From positions 2,108,001-2,172,000 of the forward strand of contig QYRS01000009.1 in assembly GCA_006503535.1 (NCBI GenBank): 64,000 nt of DNA, in the 5' to 3' direction. Below are positions 23,001-36,102 of this stretch, one piece after another. Under the pieces are notes generated by a model. The model saw only the letters and a program-made list of their open reading frames with translations, ran no database searches and was not told where the DNA came from. Every line of letters begins with the position of its first letter. Positions within the stretch are counted from its first letter, which is position 1. This stretch comes from Arthrinium phaeospermum. Lineage: Eukaryota > Ascomycota > Sordariomycetes > Amphisphaeriales > Apiosporaceae. A program made the translations under genes and the position numbers.

Positions 23001-25263
23001 ATGCCTCGTGTTTCTGCACCAGACTTCCAGGATCGAGACCGACCTTAAGACAGGATTCAATCCAACTGGACCTGGGAATAAGGTTGGGCCTCGCCAATGC
23101 AAGCAATGCACACATTTGCTTCTCAATGGCCTCCTGGTCGCGTTCTGTACCTGCCTTCTTGAAATCATCCTCAGTCAGACAGATGGAGCGCAGCGGCAGA
23201 TGCAGGTTTGTCTTGTCGAATTTAGCTGAGGCAGCTACACTTTCCTTGTCGCTTAGTTCGGTAGACTCGATCCATTGCCAGAGGCCAGCAACTACTGCCT
23301 CGGACACCAGAGTAGGTTGTTTGGCATATAATTTGGTAATGGTTTCGCATGTTTCCTTGCGAATTTGAGGCGGTACAGTAGGAGAAGAGGCAAGGAAGAT
23401 TAGAGCCTGGGACCATGCTGACCGCACAGGACCTGGGGCTTCTCCAAGATCCGCCACTACAGCTGCGAGGGCAGCAAGAAACCATCTTAAGTCGTCCTCC
23501 GCAGTCAGTCTGTTGTATATCCGATGGTTGAGTAGAAATGACGGTTTCGGCTCAAGTACAAGGCTTTCCTTGGAAACTGCTGCCTTCTTGATAGTAGCTT
23601 TGATAGATTGACTCTCGACCTGAGCAAAGACTTGGTAGGCCAGGACCGTGACCACATAAGCACCCGAGATCAAAGTACTCTGCACAGCAGCGAGAGGATT
23701 CTTATTGACTTCGGCCCAGCTCTCGGCCAGGGGGTTCGCTATGGACTCCGCAAACTTGACAGCGTTCGATGGAATGGCTTCTTGAGTGTTGGTGAAATGG
23801 GAGAGTACCTCGCCCGCTTTGAGGATCCACAGCCTGCGTGAAGGTATTTTCTTGTCGGCAAGTCCTTTGGTGTAAGCGTCAAGAACAGGCTTTGCCAGCT
23901 CAACATCGTGTTGCAATTCGTATGAAACGCAATACGTGAAAGCGGAAAGTTCTGCAGCCAGTGCCATTTCGTTGCCTTCTTTGCCAACCACAGGAGGAAG
24001 AGCGGCCGTGACTTTCGACGCAATTGATGCGGACAAGGGCATACTTTGCAGCATTTCCGAGTGAAGTACACGCTGGTCGGCTGATGCCAGCTTTCCAGAC
24101 TTCAGAGGGCCTACAATCTCATCCGCGACTTGCTCCAGGATTTTGAAGTCGTGACACTTGGAGACGGTGGTCTCGAACGTGGTCTTCACAGCTTGACGAA
24201 TAACCGCGTTGCTCGATTTGACGTTGGACAACAGGGGCTTCATCAAGTGACCACCCAGTATCGTTGAGAGGTCCATGTCTTTTGGAAGCGAGCTGACGAG
24301 ATTCGGTACCAGACCCAGAACAACTTCAGGGGCACGCAGCAGACCCTTCTCGATTGACGGGACGACCTCCTTAGTCAGATCTTCAAATGTCACGAAATCC
24401 AGGAAGAAATCTCGTAGGCCAGATGCAATGTGATCTGGGAGCGATGTTTTGGACCCAGCTATCTCTCGTGTGTAGAAACCGAAATAGTCCGCCTTCCGGG
24501 AGGCAAGTACCGGCTTCGCCTTTTCGTGGCGAGACGATACCCCCGCAACTACACCCAACATAACGGCATTTCTGGCCGTAGGCTGGCCAGCTTTCACTGT
24601 AAGTGCTTGCACTACCTTCTCAATGAAGCTTCCACGAAACTCCTTTTGCCAGAAGGCGGCCCGCAGGCCACGTCGGGTGACGGTGATGGCTGAGTCGGCC
24701 ACCGAAGAGCGGGTGGGTGGTTGGTAGCATTTCTCCAAAGCAGCAGCGTTGGCATGGATAATATCCAGACCAAACTGGTCCAGCATGGGTGTAGTGGCGA
24801 TTGTCGACAAGAGCAGACCGCACCACTCGACCAGAACAAAGGCGTTGTTAGAGGCTATGCCGGCCTTCTGCGACTCCAGTCGCAAAGCGTTTATGAAGGG
24901 CGCAACGACCTTGGGCTCGCTCGCGTTGGCGACAATAGAGACGAGGCATGACTGGACGGCTCGTCGAGAGGGTCTGTCATTATAAGCAGGATGGGTATCG
25001 AATAGAAGCTTGAAGACCCTGGGTGTCGCGGAGACATCGACAGCTATTACGGGCGAAGGAGATCTGGTCAGCGGCAAGATGGGGTATTAGAGCTGAGGCG
25101 CTCCACAGCACATGTATGAGGGCTTACAGTTCTGCTTGAATTTCTCTTCAATGGACTTTAATTGAGCTATGCGTTTCTTGGTAGATGCCGAGAACAGGTC
25201 TGCCTTGGCGGCGACCAAATCGACACCTGCCTGAGAAGCACCATTGGTGGTCGCTTCAGTCAT
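17078..25263 (-). CDS. gcn1: Gcn1, HEAT-repeat activator of eIF2-alpha kinase Gcn2
   Basis: Cytoplasmic ribosome-associated scaffold that relays uncharged-tRNA and collided-ribosome signals to Gcn2, leading to eIF2-alpha phosphorylation (cross-pathway control). Three exons (25263-25128, 25043-17698, 17641-17078) give 2681 residues, close to 2672 in yeast. Intron 1 (84 nt) has a GCTGAC branch site and ends at AATAG; the nearer ACCAG acceptor would shift the frame. Intron 2 is 56 nt. The protein is built almost wholly of HEAT repeats. The middle third contains the EF3-like block, including the family-typical stretch starting REGFMSLFIFLPVCFGNSF and continuing to IRETALRAGRLLV. The C-terminal fifth covers the RWD-binding region that contacts Gcn2. 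It is divergent from the DEVH-box helicase gene across a 1.3-kb shared upstream region. Codon bias is milder than in the flanking accessory genes. Confidence 0.97.
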
Positions 25264-26555
25264 TTTGAAGGTATAGTGAGAGTTGGTGGGGGAACATGGA
25301 CATGCTAGGCTGCCCAGCAATTCCGGTGGTTATGTAGAGTCAACAATGAATGCGATCTGGGCCTCAAAATGTACTCGCAATATCAACTGAAGTCTTCAAG
25401 AACCGAAGCGTCGTAGTAGGAAAAACCCAAAGACAAGCAGGTAATGCACTCGGCCTGACGTCCTGTTGCACACTCAACACACCAAAACCGCATCAATCGT
25501 AAAATGTGGACGAATGCGATGTCAATGTGGGGTGACATGGAAGAGCTGCTCCCGCAAAATCAAAATCAGCCCGGCGAGCTGTTTAGGGAAGGCGGTCACA
25601 CTAACGGCTGTGTAGGTATTCTTTTTCTAGAGTGCCAAGATTTCGGGCCATTGACTCACCTGAACTGCATCATGGCATGAAGTACTGCTTGATTGTACTA
25701 GGTAGGGGCTTTTATTTGTTTGCCAACGGCTACCTTCACCAGGCATTCGAGTACCTACATGTATGTATGTACATCTGACTGAATATTTAGGCAGCCCAGA
25801 ACAGAAGTCTTTGTTCAGGTCACGACATGCCTGGCTGCTTTTCAAGTGCCTATAAGCTTGATTGAAATATTTGAGTGTTCGAGCATTAAGCATCGGCAGC
25901 ATTTTGAATCCAACATGAATCACATCAGCAGCTGGTGCTAGATTTGGTTAGTCCGAATCTTTGGAGTGCTTCTACCCTGTACGTACCCTTTATTCGCCCT
26001 ATCTGCCCTGTGCATCCAGTGGTGGTGCTGCAACTGCAGGGGAAATAAATTTACCTCGAAACCAGCCTGCGGCCCTGCCTGGCTGAACCCGTAGTGTGCG
26101 TCTCGCCTGGCATTAGTCGGAGATCGAACCGGTGATGTCAATTTGTGCCCCTCCATACACACCTGGATGAAGCTTCATCCACTAGCACTTCCCTCGGGCC
26201 TTTGAATCATCGATGCGACCAATTCACGACCTCGCAACAACCAGACAATAACTACAGGAAAAAAAACGCAACCCGTTCACATAGTCGGCGATTTCTCTTT
26301 TTCGATCCAGCGCTCAACCTGCCTGACGGCTACGGTTCTTGCTTGCTTGCTTGCTACCGCGTCATCCTCAACACAGCGCCACCAAGATCGACCAGAAATT
26401 ACGTCCATTGATGGTAGCACTGACCGGCTTCCCTACGGAGTGAGCGCATAGGCGCTCTGCTTGCAATTCCCTTTTTCTTTTTTTTGCTTGAGATATCGAG
26501 CTGGACATTCCCTTCATTCTATCTATCCGATAAATTATACGACTTCACAGCCAAG
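25264..26555. promoter_or_regulatory. Shared divergent promoter region, gcn1 / DEVH helicase
   Basis: About 1.3 kb between the start codons of two divergent translation-related genes. It holds no credible ORF. The helicase side has a pyrimidine-rich leader with a CTTG repeat at 26338-26355. No individual regulatory site was assigned. Confidence 0.5.
26338..26355. repeat. CTTG tetranucleotide repeat
   Basis: Four consecutive CTTG units about 200 bp upstream of the helicase ATG; probably in its promoter or leader. Confidence 0.8.
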
Positions 26556-29500
26556 ATGCCGCCGAAAAAGAAGAAGACGAAGCCGACAGCCAATCCGGCA
26601 CGAGGATTTGCTACTACATCAGTCGCATCAAAGCCGGTCACCCGCGTTGAAAAGGCCGAAGAGGCGAGCATCACGCCAAATGGAAAGGGAGCCACTCCAT
26701 CGTCAACCCTCGAAGGTAAAGCCGCCGGAGCGACGTCCGAGACCGCAGCGCCCGCACCGACTGATTCCACGCTGGCACAACCGACGAAGCCCGACCTGAG
26801 CCCCGAAGAGTTTGAGAAACAGCTCCTGGAGGCTGAGCTGCAGCTGCTCGTCGAGAAGCACGCACAGAAGGTCAAGCGCGACGCCCAGCGCCAGAAGACA
26901 CGCCTCGAGACGGACCGACGCCTGCTACGAGGACAGGCCGAGCCTATCAATTCACGAAAATGGCTACCGCAAGAGCTGATGGATCACATACTGGATTTGA
27001 TCCAGGCCGAGCACCGGTTTGCCGCGTCTTCCCTTGGGCCCGATACCACTAGTTCTGGTAGGTTGCTGCCCGAGGAGGAGCTCACCATGAAGCTCTGGAC
27101 GCTTCAGCAAACATTGGCAAGCGCTGGTTTTACCGAGGAGAAGGTCGCCTCTGTGTTGCAGTACATACTGGAGATTGCTCCAAACATTGGCGGCACCACC
27201 AAGGAGAACATCTGGGGTCTAGAAGAAGCGTTGGACTGGCTCGCTCGTGAGTGCAGCAGGGACGAACTGCCCGACTACGAACAGAGGGGCAAGACGTTTC
27301 CCAGGCTCATTGACACGCCCCAAGAAAGTCCCTTGGCTTCTGGTGCCAACACGCCGCGACTTTTGGAGCTCAGTGGCACTGCTACGCCATCGGCTAAAAA
27401 TGGCTCTGCCAAATCTCGGTCTTCTCGCGCTGCCTCCCCGAAGAGGATCACTCCTGCATTTGACAGCGACATTGAGCCCGACGACCTTGTCCCCGTCTAT
27501 CTTGAAAGCAAAGTGAAGCTTTTCCACATTCAGCGACCAAAGCAAGATATCAAGCAGGCCAAGGGTGGTAAGAAGAAGGGCGTCAATGGTTCGCAAGACG
27601 CGGATGTGGATATGGAGGAGGCCAAGCTACTGGCCAAAATCCAACATATAGAACAGGATGTTCTTTTTGATAAGATCTCTGCCGAGCAGACTTGGCGGAA
27701 TGAGCGCGTTATTCTTGAGAGAGAATATGCTGCTACCAAGAAGCAAGAAGCCGATGAATCTGAGGCCCTCGCTGAGCAACAAAACGACGACGCTTCAGAT
27801 GACGAAGACGATGAGATTGCAAAAGAGGCCAAGAAGATGGCCGCAGAAGTTCTCCAGCAGGATAGTGCCGATGACGAACAATCTTTGTCAGACCTGTTTG
27901 CCAGTCTTCCAGTGCAGGAAGTAGACCCTAGCACTGGAAAGACCGAAAACGTTATCAACAGCACAGATGGATCAAAGGTATTCATTCGCCATTTTGGTAA
28001 ATGGACTGGCGTCACCCCCATGAGAGCGTTGGAAGAAACCTGTCGCTCCAGGGACCCCGCAGTGAAGCTACAATACCGACTTATATCTGAAGCATCTTTT
28101 GCTAACCGACATATCGTCATCATCAATTGGTCCAAACCTCAAGAACTTATTTCCACTGATATTGCTCACATTGAGAGCTATGCTTACCCCCTTCAGTTCT
28201 CTTTTGGCATGGATGATGTGGCCACTCCTGATAGCAAACAATCAGAAGCTTATGTCGCCACGGCTGCACTGTTTGCCATCTTCCATTCCACCAAGGAAGA
28301 AAAGGTTTTCATGCGCTTACCAGCAGTATGGAAAGAGTTGTGGAACGAATTCGCCCAAGCCAGGAAGAGCCAGAACGACGCACAGGATCGTGCGTCCATC
28401 AAAGAGTTACGACGGATGGTCCGGCAGAGACAGGACCAGGAAGAAGAGGATGGTATTCTCTTGCAAGGCGCTTTCAGAGGCCGGAGAGCTAACCAGTCTC
28501 TCAATGATTCTGGCGATTCTGGCTCGGACAGAGAAAAGGGTCAATCCACAAACCCTGAATTCTACCAGAGGATATGGGCCAACAAATGCAACACCCCGAG
28601 GTTCCAAGCCATGCTTGTAAGTTACTACCATGTTCACCCTTTGCTGTTTTCTACTAACACTTGTTATGTAGCAATCACGTATGCAGCTACCAATGTGGCA
28701 TTTCAAGCAACAAGTCCTGGATAGCATTGAAAGGGAGCAAGTTGTCATCATTTGTGGTGAGACCGGCTGGTAAGTAGAGTATTTTCACTCTGAGTATCTT
28801 CATATATACTGACAAAATCGATAGTGGCAAGAGCACACAGGTGCCCGCTTTCATTCTGGAGCACCAGCTATCACTGGGGCGTCCGTGCAAGATATACTGT
28901 ACTGAACCACGACGTATTTCTGCTCTCTCTTTGGCTCGACGTGTAAGCGAAGAGCTTGGCGAGGGCAGAAACGAGTTGGGGACAAACCGGTCTTTGGTTG
29001 GCTATTCGATCCGATTAGAATCGAACACGTCCAAGGAAACAAGGCTGGTTTATGCCACCACTGGTATCGTTATGCGTATGCTCGAAGGATCCAATGATCT
29101 TCGAGAGATCACTCATCTTGTTTTGGATGAAGTTCACGAGCGGACGATCGATTCCGATTTTCTACTGATTGTTCTCAAGAAGTTGCTGTTACGCCGCAAG
29201 GAGTTGAAGGTCGTCCTCATGTCGGCGACGGTGGATGCGGAGAAGTTCTCCAAGTACATGGGCGGTGCGCCAGTACTCAACGTACCTGGCCGAACCTTCC
29301 CTGTCCAGGTCCAGTACCTCGAAGATGCCTTGGAACTCACTGGCTATAGTATTGACCAGAAGCATCCTGCTGAAAAGTCGATTGACCTGGATGATGATCC
29401 GGCCGAGAATGACAAGGAGGCGGGCTCAGCACGAGATGCTGTAAAAGACCTTCGACAATACTCGGCCAAGACGAGAAACACACTTGCCCAATTTGATGAG

Positions 29501-31193
29501 TATCAAATTGACCCCGAGCTGATTGTGCAGTTGATCGGCCGAATCTCAGTCGACCCGCAGTATATTCCGTACAGCAAGGCCATTCTCGTTTTCTTGCCGG
29601 GTATCGCAGAGATCCGAGCCTTGAACGATTTTCTTCTTGGGGAGCCTTTCTTCCAGAAGGACTGGGACATTTTCCCTCTGCATTCCACCATCGCCACTGA
29701 AGACCAGGAGAGGGCTTTCTTGTTCCCACCGCAGGGTGTTCGAAAGATTGTTTTGGCGACCAACATTGCCGAAACCGGTATCACAATCCCCGATGTCACA
29801 TGTGTCATTGACACGGGAAAGCACCGTGAGATGCGGTTTGATGAAAGGCGACAGCTATCGCGACTGATTGATACTTTCATCTCAAGGGCCAACGCCAAGC
29901 AACGACGAGGCCGCGCCGGTAGAGTCCAGGAGGGACTCTGTTTCCACATGTTCACTCGACATCGCCACGATAAACTCATGAGTGATCAGCAAACACCAGA
30001 AATGCTTCGTTTGTCTTTGCAGGACCTGGCTATCCGTGTCAAGATTTGCAAGATCGGTGGCATTGAAGAGACTCTCGGAGAAGCGCTTGATCCTCCTTCA
30101 GCGAAGAATATCCGCCGCGCTGTCGATGCTTTAGTCGATGTGCGAGCGCTGACTGCTGGTGAAGACTTGACCCCTTTGGGCTTACAGCTGGCTAAACTGC
30201 CTCTGGACGTCTTCCTTGGTAAACTCATCCTCCAGGGTACTATTTTCAAATGCTTGGATATGGCCATCACGACGGCAGCCATATTATCTTCCAAGTCCCC
30301 ATTCTCAGCAGCCTTTGGACAGCGCACGCAAGCCGATCAAGCTCGCAAGTCGTTCAAGAGGGGTGACTCAGATTTACTCACCGTCTACAATGCGTACTTG
30401 GCTTGGAAGAATGTCATACAGCAAGGCGCTCCGGTGTTCCAGTTCTGTAAGAAGAACTTCTTGTCTCATCAGAATCTCTTGAACATTGAGGATTTGAAGG
30501 GTCAGCTTATTGCCTCTTTGGTCGACTCGGAGTTCCTCCAGCTCACCGACGAGGAGCGTCGTACTCTTAAGCGACTTCGTCACTCGAATCGTCGGAGCCA
30601 GTTCTTCGATATGCCGCAACGGGTCAACATTAACAGCAACAACGACGTCATCATGTCGTCGGTTATTGCTTGGAGCTTCTACCCCAAGCTGTTGATGAAG
30701 GAGAACAAGGGGTTCCGCAACGTTGGCAACAACCAGAGCATCAGTCTGCACCCTTCGAGCGTTAACAAGGGCAACATGGAGCTCAAATGGCTGTCGTATT
30801 ACCACATTATGCAGTCGAAGCAGTTCCTCAATGCGCACGAGACGACAGCAGCCGAGGCATTTGCCGTCGCTTTGCTATGTGGCGACGTGCGAATCGACGT
30901 AAGTAACACCGCACTTGCCCTCTTTTGGTCCTTTATTGGACTGTGCCCAGTACCACGATGGTTTGCTAACACATTCTTAGATGTATTCTGGTGTTCTCGT
31001 GCTGGACGGCAACCGAGCACGATTCAGCGTTCCGGACTGGAAGACTATGCTGGTTATCAAAGTGCTTAGAACACGGTTACGCGATATCCTCAACCGCAGC
31101 TTCAAGATGCCGGGTAAGTTGCTCACGGAGCAGCAAGAGAAGTGGATGGGAGTCTGGCAGAGAATCTTTAGCCAAGACTTTGGAAAGAATTAG
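26556..31193 (+). CDS. DEVH-box ATP-dependent RNA helicase, DHX29/DHX57-like
   Basis: DEAH/RHA-family RNA helicase of 1481 residues. Four exons: 26556-28616, 28672-28769, 28825-30898, 30981-31193; introns 55, 55 and 82 nt. Intron 2 splits the Walker A codon Cys720. The first ATG opens a Lys-rich stretch (PPKKKKTKP). Residues about 80-125 are a charged coiled coil, 180-232 resemble a UBA domain, and the segment before the helicase core may hold an RWD-like fold. Motifs: GETGCGKST (716-724), DEVH (821-824) within LVLDEVHERT, SAT (853-855), FLPG, ATNIAETGIT and QRRGRAGR (1079-1086), then the winged-helix/ratchet and OB-like C-terminal domains ending near VPDWK. UBA-like plus DExH fits DHX29/DHX57 and the yeast YLR419W group, linked to translation or RNA surveillance. 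The exact orthologue is not settled. Confidence 0.93.
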
Positions 31194-32847
31194 TTAGGGC
31201 TAGGACATCAACATCATCCTAGGCAAACGCCCCCATGTTTGCGTCTCAGCGATGCCTTGGCTATCACGCATTGCCAGCCCGTCCTCTTGTTGCTGGCTAG
31301 TTACTACACCATTGTCTACAGGAGTCATCCATACTGTTGGTGGCCAACTGCCAGTCTCGGGGCTTGGTTATTGCACCATGCTTCTATATTTCTGGCTTGG
31401 CCCCAGGGAAACCCACCCTTATAGATAGCAATGCGAGAATAAAAGTCAGCGACATTCGGCCTTGATAATTTGATTGATTTTGCCGCTTCTTGGTGTTTGT
31501 GGTCACACTGCGTGTTGTAGTCGGGAGCGCAGAGTCACCGCGCCATATGCATGAAGACATAGTCGCATGTTATGTGGTCTGCAGACGGGGTATGAAGTCT
31601 TCAAGAGGCGGGCGGCTCACCATTGCTTATCGAGTACCATCTCAACTGACCTTTGAAAGCTGGCAATTAAGAATTGTTAGCTCGTGGCATAAATTTAGGT
31701 TATTCAGAAATCATTTGTGTTCCTTCCTGGCTTGATTACGACAGAATGTCGGAAGTTGGTTGATACCACGGTCAAGGGCTCAAATGAGCGGAAACACTTC
31801 TCAATCACCTTTGACGTATTCGTGTCATAACTGATCAAGGTCTCACATCCGTGACCCGGCCCTCGACACCAAGCTATACCGCAAGGAGTCGCGCTGGTGA
31901 TACTCGCAGGCTGACAAGCATCGTCGGCCAGAGAAACAGCTAGTTGTCCTCCATGATGCCCCGACCTATGTGCCGTGAATTCCACAGCCAAGGAGCCTTG
32001 TACACCCGTCCCATCTTTGCATATCCTCTCATGCAACCAAGTAAAGAGGAGATCACCACTCTCCCCTACATAACAGAGAAATGCTCTATCTTGGAGTGTC
32101 CTCATTATCTCGACTCGGGCCTGGTCATTCATGTGTGACCAATCACAACAGAATCTGTACTTCAATGCAACCAATACACAATCGGCAGTTTTATCATACC
32201 GATTTGAGGTGATGCCATAGATTACCAGGTGAAGGATTGCTCGTTTGACCTTCGTGATTGGCATTTCGCTGAATGTGCACCTCCCAGTGAGCCAATGCTC
32301 GTGAATTACCACATCTCACATCACGTACCGCCAACAGTCATGGCCTTTCATCAGTGCGCCTTATACTGGCAAGTGGGAGCAATACAGTACGAGTGTATAG
32401 GCGGGCATTCCGCCAGGTCGGTAATACTGTGAAAGCCGGCGTAGTAGACGTTGCCTAAGGCGGGTGGCCTAATATAACACAGCAAACCTACCTGGCAGGC
32501 ACAAGCAAGGGATGCAGAACACAACGCTGAAACCACATCGCTCAATTTTTTTTCCACATGAATGTGGTGCGGCCACGACATACCAAGTTACACATCAGGA
32601 ACCGTTGGCAGAATTCGAGGCGAACCCGGCGTGTATACAGAAGCCTGCGGAAGCCGAAGTCTGGCGTAACGACCAAACGGGACCGGTGCGAGAGCTAACA
32701 AAGAGCCCCACCGCCACGCCAGTCGATTAATAGAATAGACCTTGTTCTTCGGATATTATCATCCTCATTTCTCTCCTTTCTGAAACCGAAAGAGTTCATT
32801 GAATCAGACAGGCCTGGCATTCCGGCACGAAGATTGCGAGGATCACA
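31194..32847. other. Intergenic region, no gene seen
   Basis: 1.65 kb between the helicase and the RDEL protein gene. The longest ORF (202 codons, minus, 31704-32312) has no recognisable domain, mixed composition and no splice context. I do not call it. Confidence 0.5.
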
Positions 32848-35025
32848 ATGATCGCCTCTCGTCTCCTCATATGGGCCTTTGGGGCCCTTGGGGCCCAGAC
32901 TCTTTTGGCGAATACAAACCAGGACCCAAACATGGACCTGACGGAGGAGATCATGCAAGTACTTCTTGGGCCGAAGAACGAAGGGATCAGGGGGGTCATT
33001 CGTGAGGATGCGCTGGCAAGAGGCAATACTCCTGCCAGTCGCCCTCGCCTGGTCGCGAATGAGGAAACCGTCGATCTTGGGCATACGGTCTGGGTCGGTA
33101 TGTGGCAAAGCCTTTTCTGTTCACCTTTTCAAAAGAGAAAACCCTTTCAGCTAATATTTCTCCTGAAGTGGACCGTATTCTTGAGCCGCAGACCATCGTT
33201 CATTTCTTTGAGTTCACCATCAACGGTCGCCTGCCGAGTGGCAAGCAGACCGAGCTTCCCCTTCTCGGAGACGATATGGAGCTTGTGACGGAACCTTACT
33301 CGGAGTGGGCCCCGGCGCCTTTCAACAAGAGTCCGCGGTCGGCGGCTGAAGATGTCATGACCCGGATCGGATCCGATGAGGACAGCGGGCGACTTCAGGT
33401 CATCAGCAAGGACCTCCACGCCATGAAGTCGCGGCTGTGGGAGGGCGTCATGCCCTTGTCCCAGCGGCGTCTCGACGAGCAAGGGGCTAGCGACCTTCGG
33501 AACTTTACTTATACGTCGCAGCTCGTCACGCAGGTTATCCACGTCTTTCATTATCTGAATGAGCCCGAGGTCAGCGATGCCCTGCGGGATACCTACAACC
33601 TCATCTACGACCACCTTGAGACCTTTGAGAAGGCGTTTAACGCCAAGCGGGCTCAGGAGTCGCAGCCCAGCGTCTCCGTTACTGCCCTCTGGGCCGAGTA
33701 CATGCGGTCACACTACGAAGTCATGGAGAACAAGGCACATACATGGGTCTTGGAAGCTCTGCGCCCCCTCAAGAGGAAGGTTCTGGCAGCGATAGACGGC
33801 CACCAGCCTGATCAACTCATGGTAGCCGACTACGACGAGATACAGTGGAAATTGACGAACATGTGGCAGGATCTTAGTGAGAACACTGCACACGCCGATT
33901 GGGGTATCTTCATTCCCATGGATGGGTACAAGGGCTGCACGTCTTCGTCGGCGACCCCGCGCGCTGTCTCTAAGAGGAAGACGCCCGTGCCAGATGGCAC
34001 GGAGCCGATTGCGTTCTCGCCGGATACGGAGCGCCGGAGGAGAGAGTACCACCTCCGGCGCAGACACATCGACCTCATGGCTTCGCTGAAAGACATGGCT
34101 GAGAATCCGGGCACCCAGGGGCGGCCCTTCAATGACCCTGCGCGACTCGGGCCCTTATTGCTCATGCAAGCGAAGGCCCAGGCTGGGGCGCGCAAAGAGC
34201 TCCGCGGGAAGTCCATCACCTACGAGACGGAGTCCTGGATGGAACATTTGTCGGAGAAGTCTGGATGGGGCTACGTGGTGTACAAGACCTCCCAGGCGCA
34301 CTCGAAGGCACAATGGTCGCAGTTCGTAGAGAAGTTCGAAGCCGACACGGGCAACTGGGGTCACAGCCTGGCCAACATCACCAAGGTCCGCGATATCTCA
34401 AACATGCACTGGATCGACGGGAACGACGTGGGAAAACCCAGTCCCAAATTGGAGGATCTGAAAAGGTGAGACTCACCCATCAGTAAAATAGACTGGTACT
34501 CCTTTTGCTAGTATCAACTTCAAAGACACGAAAGATCTGTGACTAACATGACCCGACAGCCACTTCGCTACCTACGCGGAGTCTGCTTCATTCCCGGAAA
34601 ACTGCTTCTCAGACGTTTTCCTGGTCGCCGATGAAGCGTCTGTGGCTTCGTACCTGAACCCCGCTCCCCTGGTTAACCTTCCCAGGGGGGACGTTGGTCC
34701 GTTTATCTACGCCGTCGACGCCTTGTTCGACCCCAACGACCCGACTTTCCGCTCCGAGGAATCGCCGTTCTTCGAGGGCAAAGTCCGTGTCCTGGGCAGC
34801 CTAGTCTGGGACGACGTCGGCGCTCTGCTGCTCACGCAGACCCAGGGTTTGGCGGAGCTGTGGCCGTTGGCCATGGAGCACCCGCTGGAGCTCTACGTTG
34901 GTCCCACCGTCGAAGTGCAGACGAATGCGTGGAAGGTGCTGCGGAAGGCAGACAGGCAAGCCTTGGAGAAGTGGATCAAGGCGGCGCGAGAAGATGAGAA
35001 GAAGATTGAGCGCGATGAACTATGA
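32848..35025 (+). CDS. Secretory-pathway protein with C-terminal RDEL, unknown family
   Basis: I do not recognise this family. Three exons (32848-33097, 33169-34465, 34560-35025) give 670 residues. The N-terminus is a signal peptide (MIASRLLIWAFGALGAQTLLA), so the protein enters the ER. The last four residues are RDEL, a functional variant of the K/HDEL retrieval signal, suggesting residence in the ER lumen. The mature part is acidic-to-basic mixed, largely helical and rich in Trp, Glu and Arg, with no further transmembrane segment. A basic stretch (TERRRREYHLRRRH) lies mid-protein; cysteines are very few. Intron 1 is 71 nt to an AAG acceptor at 33168. An alternative acceptor at 33150 (TTCAG) is also in frame and would add residues ANISPE. 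Intron 2 is 94 nt. C-terminal EKKIERDEL could occur by chance, but it coincides with the signal peptide. Confidence 0.75.
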
Positions 35026-35448
35026 TAGTGGTATTGGTTGGATAGACAATAGGCCAGAGGGATGGCGCTTTCAGCTACGCACTTACATGAGCAAATGCGC
35101 CACATTTCGTGGGTTGGACATATTGCTGGCCTAACAATGGACGGGCCCGAGGACACCGAGAGACCAAATTGACAAGGTAGATTCACCATTCGCAGTCTTG
35201 CTTACGCCCATCTGCAGCCCCCTTCGTGGTGCACAAGAGTAGATCTCCAGGATACCAACCACGTGAGACGGCTCGTTTGATTAGCTTGTCATTAGCAGCT
35301 GATGTAGTCCAAGCAAGGTGCCTGTGGAGATGCAGCCTGGAGTCAAAGGACGATCCAGACGCAGTCTATAACCATGGTGTATTCCTACGATGTGTCGGGC
35401 AGGGCATCACTATGTTGCTGCCCCCTTCCGAATGCAGATGAACTCGTG

Positions 35449-35685
35449 ATGAACGACCGCCATATCGAAACCAAGATGGACATCAGCACATTTGTGACAC
35501 TTAGCTGTCTATGCATCACCGTCTATGCCTTTTCAGACCACCCAATGCCAGCACCATACCGAGTCATACTAGCGATGGCGGCTTGCATTCTGGTATGGAA
35601 TGGCCTGAAGCTTGCATCCGTGCAAGTCGGGGCATTGGTCAACTCCAGAGTGTTCCGGAGGTTCATCCGCTTCATAGCCGGCTAG
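35449..35685 (+). CDS. Possible small two-helix membrane protein
   Basis: An ATG-started ORF of 78 residues with two hydrophobic segments (about residues 13-25 and 32-50) and a basic tail (RVFRRFIRF). It lies between two real genes, with its own strand shared by both. There is no recognisable family and no splice evidence. It could be a small membrane protein or a chance ORF; a start at 35476 would shorten it by nine residues. Confidence 0.25.
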   Translation: MNDRHIETKMDISTFVTLSCLCITVYAFSDHPMPAPYRVILAMAACILVWNGLKLASVQVGALVNSRVFRRFIRFIAG

Positions 35686-36102
35686 CTTGGCAAGCTTGGG
35701 GTTGGCGGCCTGAGTGGTTTTACCAAAGGAAAGAAAAAAAAGCTGGGCCACAGTGCCAGAGTCCCAATAAGCCACATCTCGATTCAACCGCCTGTGGCTA
35801 AACTGACATCTTGTGTGACAAGCCCCACCTTGCATTCAAGCCACAAAGAGGGCTCGACTAGCCCCAATGCAAACTAGTCCCACACAATCTTGCTGCTTTC
35901 CAGCTGGGAAGGCACCACTTTCTGGTCGAAATTTCTCAATTACGCTTTGCCCGAAAGCCAAAGCCCCGAAACCACCAATTTCGAGCGCTGTAGTTTAGTG
36001 AGAGGAAAGTCGTCCAGTTAGACCCCTCCCGCCTTTTTTCTCTTCCTCTCAACCAAAGGAGACCTCGACAACCGACCATCTCACCGGATACCAGCAATCA
36101 AG

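Noticed and set aside
25064..25077. Alternative acceptor for gcn1 intron 1 at ACCAG
   Set aside because: It would put exon 2 out of frame with exon 1; the AATAG acceptor at 25044 keeps the frame and has a well-placed branch site.
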